In this document: positions 46,401-60,400 of the stretch, in pieces
How positions within the stretch are numbered: position 1 is the stretch's first letter
Layout of the letters: the number at the start of each line of letters is the position of its first letter
Assembly: GCA_013399855.1 (NCBI GenBank)
Contig: VXAY01002056.1
Coordinates: forward strand, 2,347,009-2,411,008
Reading direction: 5' to 3'
From: Oxyruncus cristatus
Lineage: Eukaryota; Chordata; Aves; Passeriformes; Cotingidae
Length of the DNA stretch: 64,000 nucleotides
Made by a program: the position numbers and the translations under genes
Notes under the pieces: model-generated
Databases searched by the model: none
What the model saw: only the letters and a program-made list of their open reading frames with translations
Told to the model about the DNA's origin: nothing

Positions 46401-49400
46401 TTAGACTTAAATAAGTGGTTTTATAAATTTACATTAATTTAGGGATTTATTAGATAAATTTCTTTGTGTGGGAAAAAGAAATAGGAAGATTGCAGGGACT
46501 AGAGTGCTCTTAATGCACCTGTGACAAGGGCTAATTTTTTGTCTGCTTGCCATCTGGATGCTTTTATTTATTCATCAGCTGAACTAGAAAGCCCTGGATG
46601 TATCAGTACTCAGTTTACTGCAAAACACACTCATTAACTAGTTTCATGTATCCTCGTACTGGCCAGTCACTGTCCTGGAAAAAAAACTTTTCACCGTGTA
46701 TAAGGAAATCATAAAGCAGTCATCTCGAGGATAAAATCATGCTTTTTCTTATGAAGTGGCTTTTTTCCTACATAAATTGGTGCCATTAAAGGTGTAAATG
46801 CTTCACAGCTGTAATAAAAGCAGTTATTTTGTTCTGTGTGTTTAGCACTAGTTGCTTTCAAGCTGTGATACTGAGAGGGGAAAAAAAAAAGGCAGAACAC
46901 AATGGAGAAAAGGAAAACAGATGAAAAAGCACTGGTTTGCATATCATCGTTTTACAGCTAAACACACCGAAGGCAGGTACGTGTGCGTTGTAAGAGCAGA
47001 CTGCTGTAGTAGCTGGATAGAAGCAAATGGAAAAGATCCATATTTATTCCAGTCACTTCCAAAGTTGTGTCAGGTATTTCACAGAACAAAAGAGCACGTC
47101 TAGTCCTTCCTAGGGCATTCAGCTGTAGAAAATGGAATGAGGAGAGTTAGAACACAGAGACTCTCAGTGCCCAGCACAATTTGTTATGGAGGGGAGGAAC
47201 GGGTGAAGCTGGAAGGGAATTAAGGGTGGGGAACATGAGGGCATGTAGATTAGATCGTTCCTGTGAATTAACTGGTTATTGGCTAGAAGGGTTTTTTTAA
47301 TCTACTGATCAAAGAGGGAGTGGACTTTGGGCAAGGACAAGCCTGTATTTGAATAGCAGAGGCCGCGCAAGCTGTTGGGGAGTCTTTCACACCTGGTGCT
47401 GTGTGAGAAGCTCCTGGTGACCGTGTAAGCAGCAGGTGCACAGGGTGAGAGCTGGACATTCTTAGTGAAACTGTGGAAAGAACACTGCAAGGAAACAGAG
47501 GGAGGGAAGCTGAGAGCGGAGGCACAGCAAAGTGCTGGTGAAATGTAACGTTTGAGCTGGGTGTGCAAACCCCCGGAACAAGGCAATGTGCTTGGAGCAA
47601 CCAGCAAGGAAAAAGACTTTGGCAATGCCTTTTTGGGCAGATAGAGGGAAATGAACTGGGTATTTACAGTAGATTGTCCCCTTCCCCTGAGATCCCAAGG
47701 GAACTTCTCTGGCAATGGACTAGTTTATTGGCATCTAGGAAGCTGCTGCAGTATGTATCATGTCTAATTACCCAACAACCTCTCTTCATTTATTATACTC
47801 TTGTAATATCCATAGAGAGAAATAACACTTAACAGCCCTGCTCTGTGCAACATCAGCACAGTGTCCTCATGAGATTCTGCCAAAATACCTGAACAAAAGA
47901 CTTGCCACTCATCAGTTGATGGGTGTCTTCTGGGTTTTTTGGTTTTATGTCAGAAAATCACTTTTAAATGCCAGCCTACTGCTTTTCTTAGTCATTCTCC
48001 CAGTTGGGAGTGATTGTGCAAGAAATAGCAGATATGTACAGTAGTAAAATAATTGAAGACCAGATTGAGGTATGACATTTTAAATGGTAATTCTGCTGGT
48101 GGAGAAAGAAATGCTGCTGATACTGAAAAGACTAAATGTCAACACAATTTTAAAAAAATAAAATAAAAAAAACCACTAAGCAAGGAAAACATTCAGGCAC
48201 AAAATAGGTTTCTGTTAATTTTCTTTGTAGGATAAGGGCACTTCAGAATACAAGAGTGGGATGTGAGGGTTTGCAGGCTACTCCACATGAAAATGCTGTA
48301 TTGACTCATATGAGTAGGTTGTCATCAAAACTCTATCTGTGCTTCAAAAAAGGATGGGTGACAATCACAGATTTAGGAAGGAAAAACCACCTCCCAGTGT
48401 AGACTTTCAGAGTTGGTAGAATTTTCACTGGATTTCATCTGTTCAGTCAGCAAGAGCATTGCAGCACAGCTCTGGAAAGCAGGGATACTAGTTGTGGAAA
48501 GTCTGTCTTCCACGTCTTTTACTTAGAGAGAAGACCTGCCAAGTATATGCATTTTCATTTCAAGCAGAGGATTTGGTAGAAGGAAAATAGTGTAAGAATG
48601 TGTAAATTACCTCAGCCACATGAAATAATCTGGATGTGCTGGACGCCTGCTTGGAAAGACTATTTCTAAGCTGACTCTTAAAATGATCTTGCAGTATCTA
48701 TAAAAAGTTACTGATTCTGTTATTCTTTAGTTTCATTTCATCTTCTATTGCCTTTTCTCTGAACTTCCAGTCTACAGACCTTGGTAACAAAGGCCCCTTG
48801 AGGGTGAATGTAGGGTTTCAAGAATGTGTTGCCAGTTGCTTTACGGTGATCCTTCACCATAGTTTATCAGCTATTTTCAAAAGTGTATTTACTGCAGAAG
48901 AAATAACAAGATTTAAACTGTTTTGACTAGAGGGAGACTTAATTAATTCCATATACAGCATCTCCACATAGAGTGTTCAGACATTTTAAACCAACAGCTG
49001 CTCTAAGAATCAAAGATTGCTGTAAGAATTCAAAGATGACGAGAGAAATACAAACAAATATTTTATAAGACAATGCGAAGTTTAATAATTGATTTAATAA
49101 AACCCACAACGAAGCAACACACTTCTGCTTTTTTCTTCAATTAAACAAATGTGTAGTAAATTATTAAAAAACTGCAAATACAATACATGTCAACTGTACT
49201 TCAACACCTAATTACATCAACTGTAAACCCCAATTTAAGTAAAACCCATTCGAGTATTAGTATGTGCAAAATACCTGTTGTTTGTGGTTTGTTTTTTTTT
49301 CCCAGTAAGTTTGTAAGGATGGGATGCACATTTTCCATGAACTGCGATATGGCTTAATTAATGACAGTGTTTGTATTGCAGCATTACCTTCCTGTGCACA

Positions 49401-50380
49401 CGGCTGCTCTGTCTCTGAGCTGCCTGTGCTCCCATGCTGGACTCAAGTATTCCCATTTCTTGCCAGAACAGATACAAACACAATCCAGTGTTACGTGCAC
49501 TTTGTCCAAATTCACAATGTGCTGTCAGTTTTAACCCATAAACATTCAGCATGTGACCCCTACCTCCAAAAAGGGAAGAAAAGAAGCCAAGATTGTTACC
49601 ACCAATTGCAGGTACAAATCAGCCTGATGAATACGTGAAACTCTAGAAACAGACAACAGCTTAAGTATTCACAGCTGAGTATCACAATATCCATAACTGG
49701 GCGGAAATTTTCCTTTCTGATCAGAGAACTACTTTTGACATCAGTGGAAGTTCTGCATAAAGGTCAAAGTCCAGAATAAACAAAAAATATTCGAAGCCAA
49801 GTTCTTCCCATCTTCTGAACTTTGCAGGTCGTGTGCTTGCTGCCCTGAACTTCTTCAATGCCAAAGGCTTCACAGGCAGGCGTAAATCTGAGCTTGAAGG
49901 TGTAGGATAGCTTAGTGTCAAGACTTACATCTTGTGTACATTCAAAGTACAGGGGTTCCACGATGAGGCCAAACAATTCAGCTTTGAGGACTCTGAGGTG
50001 TCCAGGTGAATGAACTTCAGATGCCTCATCTCTATAAACACAAAAAGGCCTTTCCGCCACTGTAGGTCGTTACGACATTGTTGTCCAACACCACCAGGTT
50101 ACTGAGCTTGCTTGGATTTTGCTTTATTCCTAAGCTAAGTAGCGGGAACTGCTATTGCAGTGGCATTCCTGTCAGGATACTGCCATGCTGAGCTCAAAGC
50201 AAAGATGGAAAGGTGAGCCATCTGTGACTGACGGAATAGTGCCTCTCTGAAACTCCTGCTCCCCACTCTCCTGTTGGATACGCGTCTCTGGCACGTCTGC
50301 AGATTGCATTTGAGAGCATCTCCACATCAAGCATCATTTCTAACACTTGACTTTTCTTTTAAAACAAACAATCATGGGAA
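37470..50380. other. Intergenic region between C15orf48 and SLC30A4 ends
   Basis: This is about 13 kb between two convergent genes. I see no CpG island and no splice-bounded exons. GC-richer patches at about 40.4-41.0 kb and 47.3-47.7 kb give frames of 60-137 codons on both strands without recognisable protein. A 98-codon minus-strand frame at 49,764-50,060 is also unrecognised. The part nearest SLC30A4 could belong to a longer 3' UTR. Enhancers for the inducible C15orf48 gene could be here but are not visible. Confidence 0.45.
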
Positions 50381-50400
50381 AAACAATCAATTACAGAACA

Positions 50401-50406
50401 TTTATT
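50401..50406 (-). promoter_or_regulatory. SLC30A4: Candidate SLC30A4 polyadenylation signal
   Basis: TTTATT on the plus strand is AATAAA in the sense of SLC30A4, about 845 bases after its stop. A T/G-rich run (TTGATTGTTTTTCC, then TTGTTTGTTTT) follows in the sense direction and fits a downstream element. A more distal site remains possible. Confidence 0.45.
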
Positions 50407-51248
50407 AATTACAATTAGAGTGCATGCTAATCAACTGGCCTTTTAATGCGAATCAAATGATGGGTTTAGACATTCAAGACTATTTATAATAAAGTCATCT
50501 TACAAGTCATAACTTTGTAAAATAAATAACCTGTTTCTAATGTATAAACCCTATTCTAAAATACATTAAGATAACTGATCACTTAAAACACTTTGGGTCC
50601 AGTGTTGGGTCTCTAGTTAAATACCACAAGTCTGGGCAAAGATCTTCCTGTCTGGATCTCCGAATGCCCAGATTAAAGCTAACTTTCTGGTGTGTGTATA
50701 GTAAATTCTGTATTTTGCAGTGTCTCCAAAGGGACAGTTTCCACAAGAATTCAACTAGCACTGTACGCATTCCAGTTTAAGATACTGTATGAACATTACT
50801 ATTGCAAAAATACTGTAAAATGAATTTGGGGATCATGACATACTGTGCAACCCTGGCAGGGTCAGCATTAAGAGACTTTTGACTGAAATACTGAATATTT
50901 GATGCTCCATTTGGAGTGCAGGTACTTTGTGGTACGTAATGATTAAAGGACAATATTGGACTGTAATTTGTGAGGTATCTGCAGAGCCACGTTGCAGTTT
51001 GTAAACAATAATCTGTTGTCTCAAAATCATAGTAAATTGAATAAATCAGTACAAGGGAGAGAGTAAAACACATGTTCCGTAGGGCAACCACTGCGCTTTC
51101 TGCAGCACCAGTTCTCCCTGCTGCACGTCCCATGGTACAAAGCCACATATTCACCGTTACTATTTGAGAATTTTCATTTTGCGTTTATTGCTCTCAGTCT
51201 TTGACTACAAGGTAAAGAATAAGGCAGCAGTTCCCAAAACATATGAAA
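50407..51248 (-). other. SLC30A4: Presumed SLC30A4 3' UTR
   Basis: This is AT-rich sequence directly after the SLC30A4 stop. The 125-codon minus-strand frame inside it (50,777-51,154) has no recognisable motif and is taken as chance. Confidence 0.5.
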
Positions 51249-51403
51249 TTAGGCACTGGAACTCTGACAACTTGCACAGGTTTTGCTGATTTCCTGTTTG
51301 TAACTCTGGAGCTGGACAGAGCACTTGTACATTCCAAAGGTGTTCAGCAGCAGGTGTCGGGCCTTGGACTGAACGTCCTCCCATTTAGATGAGCTACCAG
51401 GAA
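51249..51403 (-). CDS. SLC30A4: SLC30A4 last coding exon
   Basis: This exon encodes the end of the C-terminal domain, from [20 protein letters not shown] through [17 protein letters not shown] to CASCQSSSA and TAA. The CxxC-like CASC near the end resembles the human CANC. The acceptor in the sense direction is TTAATTTTCCAG. Confidence 0.93.
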
Positions 51404-54400
51404 CTGGAAAATTAAGAAAATTATAATAAATTCACTATCTAAGAAACTTGGACAGTCCATCTGTTCTCAAATGTATCACGATGTTACCAACTACAATAAT
51501 CTTTGTTCACACTCATTTGTTAACTCAGTGTTGTTCCGTGGTCATTATGTAGTCTCTCTGTATTATTTTACACCTCTAGGTCTATGTTCTCTAACTAGAT
51601 TCACCTCTTGATAAAGTCATGTGTGTGTTAGACACCATCTCCCCAAAAACCTGAGCCTTCTTACTAAGAATTAATATTCATGGTATAGTTAGATGTCTAA
51701 ATCAGCACGTTTTGGCAAAGCATATGTTTTTTCATGTGTCAGATTGTTCCACATTAGAACTTCATCCTTTCTTTCCCTAGACAAGTGAGGGAACTTCTGA
51801 GGAAAAGCTGTGTGTTGCATTTTCCCCCCTAACCAAAGGATCTGTATGGGATGTTTTGGTATGAATATATTTCATTTACACCGTGTCTTTCTGGGCAAAG
51901 AGGTTTTATTCCTCACTGTACAAAACCCCAGAATGATATTTCTTGGTTCAACTTAGATAACAATATAAAGAGGAAGTGGTGGGGTTTTCCTACACTTACA
52001 CTGAATTTAGAATTATGCTCTACAGCAGCTTACCTAGTTGCAAGTGGACTATAGCAGTTGTTTTTCCTGCAGTGAGAGACCAAACATTTAAATCTTCTAT
52101 AGAATAAACATCTTCAATTTTCATCAAGTCTTCCTTAATGCGGTCCACGTTTAAATGCCTTGGAACTCCTGTGGTTCCAAATAAGAGATAAAATTAATTC
52201 TGTCTTCTGCAGACTCTCAGTGGCCTTTCATTACAGTTCTCAATGTAAAAAAAAAAAAAAAAAAATTAGAATTTATGCTGTTGGAAGTGATAAGTAACTT
52301 CCATGTTATTAACAGAAAATAATATGGCAATTGGCCTGTATGGACACAGAAGCTGAATAGGAATTGCAGTGCTGTCTCAAATGTAATTTGTCCTGCCCAG
52401 AATCCACTCTCTGGCAACAGCCAGAACTAAATCCCTTGGAATGATGTACTTTTGTAGACAACTTTACTGCAGCTTCTAACCCCCAGTAACTGCTTAGACC
52501 AGACTCTAAGTTCAGAACATAGGGAAAAAAATGCCAGGGCCTCTCTCCTGAAACTTCTCTTCAAGTAACTGGCATGATTTTCACATGCTCACAGTAATCC
52601 ATCTGCAGCATTAACTCACAGGACTTCATCTTACAGGGTGTCACCTCTGTAAATCAGTCCCTGCTCTGATTAAGTCCTTCTGGATTTTTCAGTAGTTGCA
52701 GCACCTCTGTAGCTTCCCACCACCACCCTTGATCTGTACAAAGGGCAAAATCAAAGTTCTAGATGATCAACATGCGTCAAAAACTAACACAAAAGGACTG
52801 AATAAACTCTGAGTAGTTTTGTTTCTGTAACAGGTTTTCACTGCTTATCTTCCAGTTTTACGGAGTTTTTTTATATATATTTGTTTCTCAATTTTTTCCA
52901 TTTTTTGCATGATTTCTCTGAACCTGATGCCTTATTTTCTTTTAAATTATGTTAGTTCCAGTACTGTCTCTTTTGAAAGTTCTGTGCCTAGAATTGTCTC
53001 ATATGAAACAAAATTTTCCTTCTCATGGAGACCATCAAATGTTATTTAGCTGATAAATAATTCCCTGGTATTATTTATACAACTTTCTTTTTCCCAGGAA
53101 ACATGGACTTAAATCCTCGTATCTACATCTTCTCTTGACAAACTTCCATTCTACTTTATAAATCTGTATTAAAAGCTAGAATCTCATCGCTTGTGTTAGA
53201 TAGCTATTTAATGTTTTAATTTAACATTCCTGGTATAATGATGAAACTTCAGTTGAAATTAATACCAAAAGGACCAATTTCAAGGACCTTGAAGTAGTTT
53301 CCAATATAAATGCAAGTCCATTCTCTGGAGATCCTGAATTTGAGTTGGAAAAATTCCCTGCCATGCATAAAGCCCATGTACCATCACTTTTAACAACATC
53401 ATTAATAGGGGATTTTTATGACAGCTGGGATACCTAAGCCAACAGCAACAACTCACACCATCCGGAATCTGATAAATCATTAGTTTGTCTTATCTGTTTT
53501 CTGCAGCTAAATCTGAGCTATTGCCTTGGAGCTAATTAAGGGTTCTTAACCAAAATTTCATTGGTTTTGCCTTCTCAGTGAACTTCCATTTTGTTGCATT
53601 TTTTTTAATCCTAAGTGACAGCAAATGCACTTGGCTGAAGATTCTGAGTTTTCTGATTTTACCTAGGATTTTTCTCCCAGCCCTAACATCTTCGCTTTCA
53701 TGAAGTAAGAGCACTAGATCAAGCAGTAAGAGTTGGCAGGTAAGATAAAGCAAAGAATGTTGCTGGCATCTTTCCCTCTACGTGAGATAAGATTCTTTAA
53801 CCTATGTCCAGGTTTTTCTTCCCTATTTTATTTCTTCTTTTACACCACTCTTTAGTTGTAGCTTCCCCGATGGTAACAGCAGAAGCACACAAGTAACACA
53901 AAAGCATTTGTGGAAAAAGGGAAGACAGGACAGAGGTGAACCACCTGTCCAGCCACTTGGCCTAAGCTTGCTTCCTCCTTTTACAGGCATCCACATCCAC
54001 TTCAACTTTACAAGTAACTGAAGTGAAAGTGTAGAACTGAGTCTGGGCAAAGGTTCACCTGGTTTAGCTGAGAGCCACTGCAGACACACATGGAAGTTGT
54101 GTGCATTTCACTTCCCCATCTCCTGATGGCAAAGCGTGAGCAGAGGTAGGACCTGTGTCATTCTGGCAGAGGTCAAACACACCTAAACACTGCTGCAATT
54201 CAGATGAGCCATAAAGAACCAACAGACTAATGCAGCAGCAAGACAAACAGACCTCCAGGCACAATCCACTTAGAAATGGTGACTGTGATGTCAAAAAAGT
54301 GCCAGTGCTCTCTGGTATTTCACATGTAAAGTACTGCAGAGCGTGCACAGATCTTACCTTCCAGAATAATAACTCCTGTGTCACAGAGAATTCGAACTGT

Positions 54401-57400
54401 TGTGAAAACCACCAGTATGGAAAATACGTATGTACATATAGGATCCGCAATCTTGTATTCTGGCTGCAAGGGAAACTCCACAGTGTTAGAGGATGTGTGA
54501 AAATAAGCTCACTTACAAAAATGTGACTCAGAAAATGCAGTTAGTTCTAGTTCCAACTTTTATGAATACTTTTTTTGTTTGAATAGTTACAAAGTAAGTA
54601 ACAGAGACAGTTTTGCTTATTTTCCACAAATGTATGACGCTTATAATAAAATATCACAGCTATTTTTCATACGTATAAAAACAGGTCCCTTTTTAATTTA
54701 ATCACTGGAGTTCAAGTTAAAAGAATTCCACGCTGCCTCAAAGCACAGCCATCCCTTACCTTAAAGCGTATGATGTAGGCAGCCACGAGCACTCCAATAC
54801 TTTGTACCAGGTCCCCCAGGGCGTGTACAAATGCTGCTCTCACGGCAAGGCTGCTGTGTCCATGGCCACTGGCGTGGGCCGTGCTCGGAGAGTTCGACTG
54901 AGGTACGTGAGAGTGAGCGTGGGAGTGGGAGTGAGAGTGAAGGTGGCCGGACTGATTCAGCAAAAACCCCATTCTGAAAGGGAAGGAAGGAAAGCACTCC
55001 AAGAAACAGGCTTTCAGAGTTGGGTGTGTGGGTGGGTTTTCACAGAATCACAGAATATGCCAAGTTGGAAGGGACCCACAAGGATTGTTGAGTCCAACTT
55101 TGAGCCCTGCAAAGGACCATCCCCAAGAGTCACACGATGTGCCTGAGAACATCGTCCAGACACATCTTGAGCTCTGGCTCTTGGTGCTGTGACCACTGTC
55201 CTGGGGAGCCTGTTCCAACCACCCTCTGGGTGAAGAACCTTTTTCTAATACCCAGCCTAAATGCCCCCTGACACAACTTCAGGCCATTCCCTCAGGTCCT
55301 GTCCCTGGTCCCCACAGAGCAGAGATCAGTGCCTGCCCCTCCTCTTCTCCTCACTAGGAAGTTGTAAACGCAATGAAGTCTCCCCTCAGTCTCCTTCAGG
55401 CTGAACAGATCATGTGCCCTCAGCTGCTCCTCATCTGGTTTCCCCTTAAAGCCCTTCATCATCTTCATTCCCCTCCTTTGGATGCTCTCTAATCGCTTAA
55501 TATTTTGTTGGTTTTTTGCCTTTCAGTTTAAGCCAAATAATTGAAAAAATAATACTCAGTAAAATTTCTTGTCTTATTTATGAAATTTAAGAGGTCCAGC
55601 AAAACTGCATCTCATGAGGAAGTTACAGGCCATGAATGAATTAGCAGCTTATTCAGAAATACATTTATGAGTGTTAATGGAGAGAAGGGGAGATCTTACA
55701 TTAAGTTAACTGCAACACCGACGGCCGCTGTGATCAGCATGATATCACCATTTATTTCATAGTCCATATGGATAGTTCTTTGAACAGCCTCATACAAGAG
55801 GAATGCCATAAGGATATAGACCAGCAGTACACTAATGATGGCTGACAGTACTTCTGCAAAAAGAAAGGAAACAACATCATAAAAATGCGTCTCAGATCTA
55901 TTTCCAAATTAGAACATGGATAGAACCCTAATCGTTTTAACGATTTTGTGAGTATTATAAAACCTACTATAAACTAATAAGTTTAGCGGTAAATAACACT
56001 TGTAAAGTTGGATTAACAAATGGAGTGTGTTCTGATCAACTCCTCCACGCCTCCCTGCCATCAGTATATCCCTCAAATTATGTCTTCTCTGAAAACTTCT
56101 GCAGAGGTGATGACCCTGACTTCCTCAGACAACCCAGAACATTTGCCTGAGAAGCTGCAGTCAAAGGCCCCGTCCAGGGGAGAGGAGGACAGGTGATGTC
56201 AAACATCACCAACGTACCTACAAATAAGAGAAAGCCTGATTTCAAGTGTTCACAGTATTAAACTGGATTTAGAAATTACTTTTATATCTCTTTTTGTATT
56301 TAGGATGGAGAAGAAATTACAAAAAGATAAAGAAACTGAACAGTACAAATTTGTCAGACATGACAGTCCTAAGCTTCTACACATCCACATTATCTATTGC
56401 AGATTTCAGCTACAAAGGATTGCTGAATGTTAGTATCTCTATTGGTGTGATACACTGTTTTAACATTACCTAATATTTACCAAATATTCATATTACACAA
56501 AAGTAAGAGCATTATGACCACCATTTTGGTGTAGGAATTTTATCTGATCAGCAGGGATTTTCAAAAGGAAACATATATCTAAATAAAGATAAAATGAGAA
56601 AGTTAATAGAAACTCCTAATTATTTGACTGTGCTGCACCTTCCACTGCCATTTACATCCGTGAAAAGGGGTTACAGGTCTCTACAAGGTTCCTGCTGTTC
56701 AGATGTGAGGTAAACAGGTCTGAATATTCTAGAGGTTGGGACCTTTTTGTTGTGTACCTCAGCACCCAAGTCACGAAACTGGGCTGGTTACAGCATACAT
56801 AAACCTGAGGAGGATGGGTCTACACTACAGTTTTAACATCTTACCACAAAGAATATAGGTATTCCTAAATTGGTCACTAGATTCCTTTTATCATAAACAT
56901 ACTTTTACCCTCTAGCTTAAAATGATTACCCTGTTGCAGCTGAAGTTTAAAAAAAAAAAAAAAGGCAAGATAGCTGACAGAGAAAACACTGGCCCAGTTA
57001 ACAACTGTCTCAGTTATAAGCAAGTTAATACAGGGCTTTGCAAAAAGCACTGGGAAAACCTTAGTGCTCACACCATTGTAGTGCATGTAAATCTGCAGCC
57101 ATGCCTGAGTAATCTGTAATCATTATGTGTAATGCTCATTACTGTCACTTGCCAGATGGATCACTGGGACCTCAGCCTTCCTGTGTGAACTCAAAGATCA
57201 GTGTTAGAATTAATTTACTTGAGATTTTAATGGTTGTTCTTCCCCTTAGGTCCACACATGTTGCCCTGATTTATTCCCCAGTAAGGGCAAAATCCTGCTC
57301 TTGGCTATAGCACAGCTCTGAGAATAGTCATCTGAGAATTGCCTCACTTCTCCCTCCACTTTGAATCCCTCAGCATGTAGTACAACTCTGATTACTGCAG

Positions 57401-60400
57401 AAGATGTCACCTCTAACACAGAAGTGTTTTAATTTTATTTATTGAATATTACATAAAAAAACCCATGCAGCTATATCAGCATTTTAATATCACCAAAATC
57501 ACTTGATCCATACACTGAATTTTTAACATCATTATGGGAGGAGAAACTCACCCCAATGCATTCAGCTGCTGGGTGGTGTGTCAGTGCCTGGACAAGTACC
57601 AGCATTACCAGGCAGTAACAAGGCTCTGAAAGGCAACTGTCATAACCTCAGATGATTTCAGAGCAACCTGAAAATCTTGAAAATATCTGTGTAAGTGGTG
57701 GCCTTCTTTATAAAGTCAGCAGATTATTCAGGGCAACAGCCTTAATAATACACAATACATTGCTTAGAAGGTTTTCCAGAATGCTTTTTAAAAAAACCCT
57801 AGAAGCCATTTACCAGAGAAATAACATACAGTGCTTTTACAATCTAAACCCATCTTTTCTGCAATGGAAACCAGTGTTTTCCTTGCAGGCTCTTCCACAG
57901 TCACTGTCATGTCAGCATTGTAGATTTGTGCTGAGATCTTTCACTTCTTGTGAAATGAACTGTGCACTGTCTCAGTGGACTGGCCGATTCTGTCATTACT
58001 AACATTGTTTCTGCAGCAATGGAAAAGTGCCAGGTTTCATATCTATGCTTAAATCTGCTCAGTGTCTTGCTGAAAAGGAGGTATCTACACTTGGTGGTGA
58101 AACAGAACTATTTTTGCCTTCAAGAATATAATCCTTTTTAGACATGACTGCAATTTCCATTATTTTGTCTTCACTTTTCTAACCCATTCCTGAATCTGTC
58201 GGCTTCCTTTTCACCACTGAGAACGGAATAAAACTGAAGATGGAGCATACATAATGTACATAAAGAGAATTCAAATAAATGAAAACTAGTACTAATGCCC
58301 CTCTGGAATTTGACTAGACAACTAATAGGTCTGTTGTCCTCACTGAGCAAAGTTTGAAAATTCATCAGCAAAAATGATAATGAGTACCAGAAACATTGTT
58401 CATTAGAATGTTCTCATGCCTACTGTACGTATGGATTATCTTAATGTAAAGCAGGTCAGTGATGAGACAGTTCTTGTACGTATTCCCAGCTTTAAACAAA
58501 TGCTCCACATCTTCTTCTGTGACAGATGCCCAATCTGTACCCTATTTTTAACACTGTCATGTTTTAACATCTCTCACATGAAAGTTAAGCTATTGTTGAA
58601 CTGATATTATTTGCTGACAAGCTTCTTACATATAGGTTATTTGGGAAAATGTGTTACAGCAAGGATATACCCCAGAAACTGCTTTGTTCCACTGCCAGCA
58701 TTCACTGATGTGTGAAACTGGGCCCTCAGGCCCCGGCATTCAGACTGGGTGCCTAAAGTCAGGCATAGAAGTTTCACAGATGGGATTTACAAAAAAAACC
58801 TGCGCGTAGCAATTTTGAACCACCCCATCTTCTGTACTTTGGAGGTTCCTGGCAGAGCTTTTACCCGCTTCCTCTTCCTCACTGCAGCCACAGAAACCCT
58901 CCCCACCGCCAGCCTCAGGCACTTGTCCTCCTCCTCCAGGAGCTGCACTGCTGCTACTCAGCAGAATGGTTGAGGCAGAAAGGAACCCCTGGAAACTGTG
59001 TAGTCCTGTGCAGAGGAGGGAAACTACAGCAGGTTGCTCAGGGTTGCTTCCAGTAGGGTTTTGTGTATTTTCAGCTGTGGACACTCCACAACCTATTCTA
59101 GTCTTTGACCACCTACTGGCACTGGGCAGCAGCAAAGGAATTATTGCTGCAGAACGGAGAGGCTGCTCCCTGTGGCTTCTGGGGAGAAGATGGTGGGCAA
59201 CACAAATTAATTTCATTGGCGAGATCGAGCCCATGGACCACCACTGAATTAGTCTGGCCAGTATTTTCCCTGGCAGTAAAATAACAAGAAAAAGAGATAT
59301 AGAAAATAAGATGGCAGGAATCCTCAGGGATTTGTGCTTGCAAATTAATTGAAAAGTCAGCAAAAATTTACAGAACTGAATAACATTTTAATGGTTTACT
59401 AAGTAAGTTTCTTTTATTTTTCTCAAGACAAACTCCTGTTTTAAGCTAGGATGCGGCATGTTCAATTTATGTGCTACTTGGTTTTAGAAAAGTTACAAAG
59501 ACATATAAACTACTCAAATGATTTTGAAATAGCGTTAAAGTATGTATAAATGCTAGCAAACATCCTTCTGGAAAGTACGAGCAAATGCCAGGGGCCTACC
59601 TGCAAGGTCAGGTTTCAGTATTAGGGGAGCTCCTATGGCAAAATTAAAACTTCATGAAAGAAAAGTGTGTAATGGGAAATGCTGGCATTGCTAATGCTTT
59701 GTTGCTAAAGCCCCAAAGAGCTTTGCTAGTGTACAGAGTTATGCATTCATGCATTAGTGACTAACTGATGACAAATGACAAGGAGTGATGGAGTTGTTGA
59801 ATTCTACTGCTGTTCTAGCAGCCAAAATAAGAATTGCAAATAATGACAACACAAGACCGAAAATCCTTCAAAAATGTATGCTATAGAATGTATAGAGCAC
59901 AGGTAGAAAATGTGACACTAGAAATTATCTATTTCATGAAAAAAAAAGCTTTGAAGATTTTGATAAAGTGCCTACAAGACCTGCAGCTGTATATTGTGAA
60001 TTATTATACCCAGTTCACAGAAAACACCCTTTGTCATCATTACATTTCCAAACATGAAGTAATGAATCCTGAAAATACCCTTCCAAGGTTTAGTTCATAC
60101 TTCTTTTCACAGCCACTTAAACCAGGCAGAGGTTAAATAACTTGCTGTATTGCAAACCACAGGACATTTTGACCTCAGCTTCGTGTGGTCTGGGGAATGC
60201 AAGAGGAATGATGTATGCAACTTCTGGCAGGGCACGGCTCTCTATAATAATATGTTCTACGTAACTTTTTAGTTCTGGATTAAAATGTCATTTTTCACAT
60301 TGAATAGGACCTTTTTCCACTGTCCCAATTCTGCTGAAGTCAACAAGACTTCATAAATCCTGGCCACTGGCAATAATCTGTTGTGAACAACAACTGACGT

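Noticed and set aside
47283..47715. 105- and 137-codon minus-strand frames
   Set aside because: They overlap each other in different frames in a GC-richer patch, have no splice context and no recognisable motif.
49764..50060. 98-codon minus-strand frame downstream of SLC30A4
   Set aside because: The peptide looks protein-like in places, but it starts at GTG, shows no splice sites and matches no family I know. It falls after the likely SLC30A4 polyadenylation site.
58740..59363. 207-codon minus-strand frame in an SLC30A4 intron
   Set aside because: It includes the diverged CR1 fragment and GC-rich sequence, with no recognisable domain.
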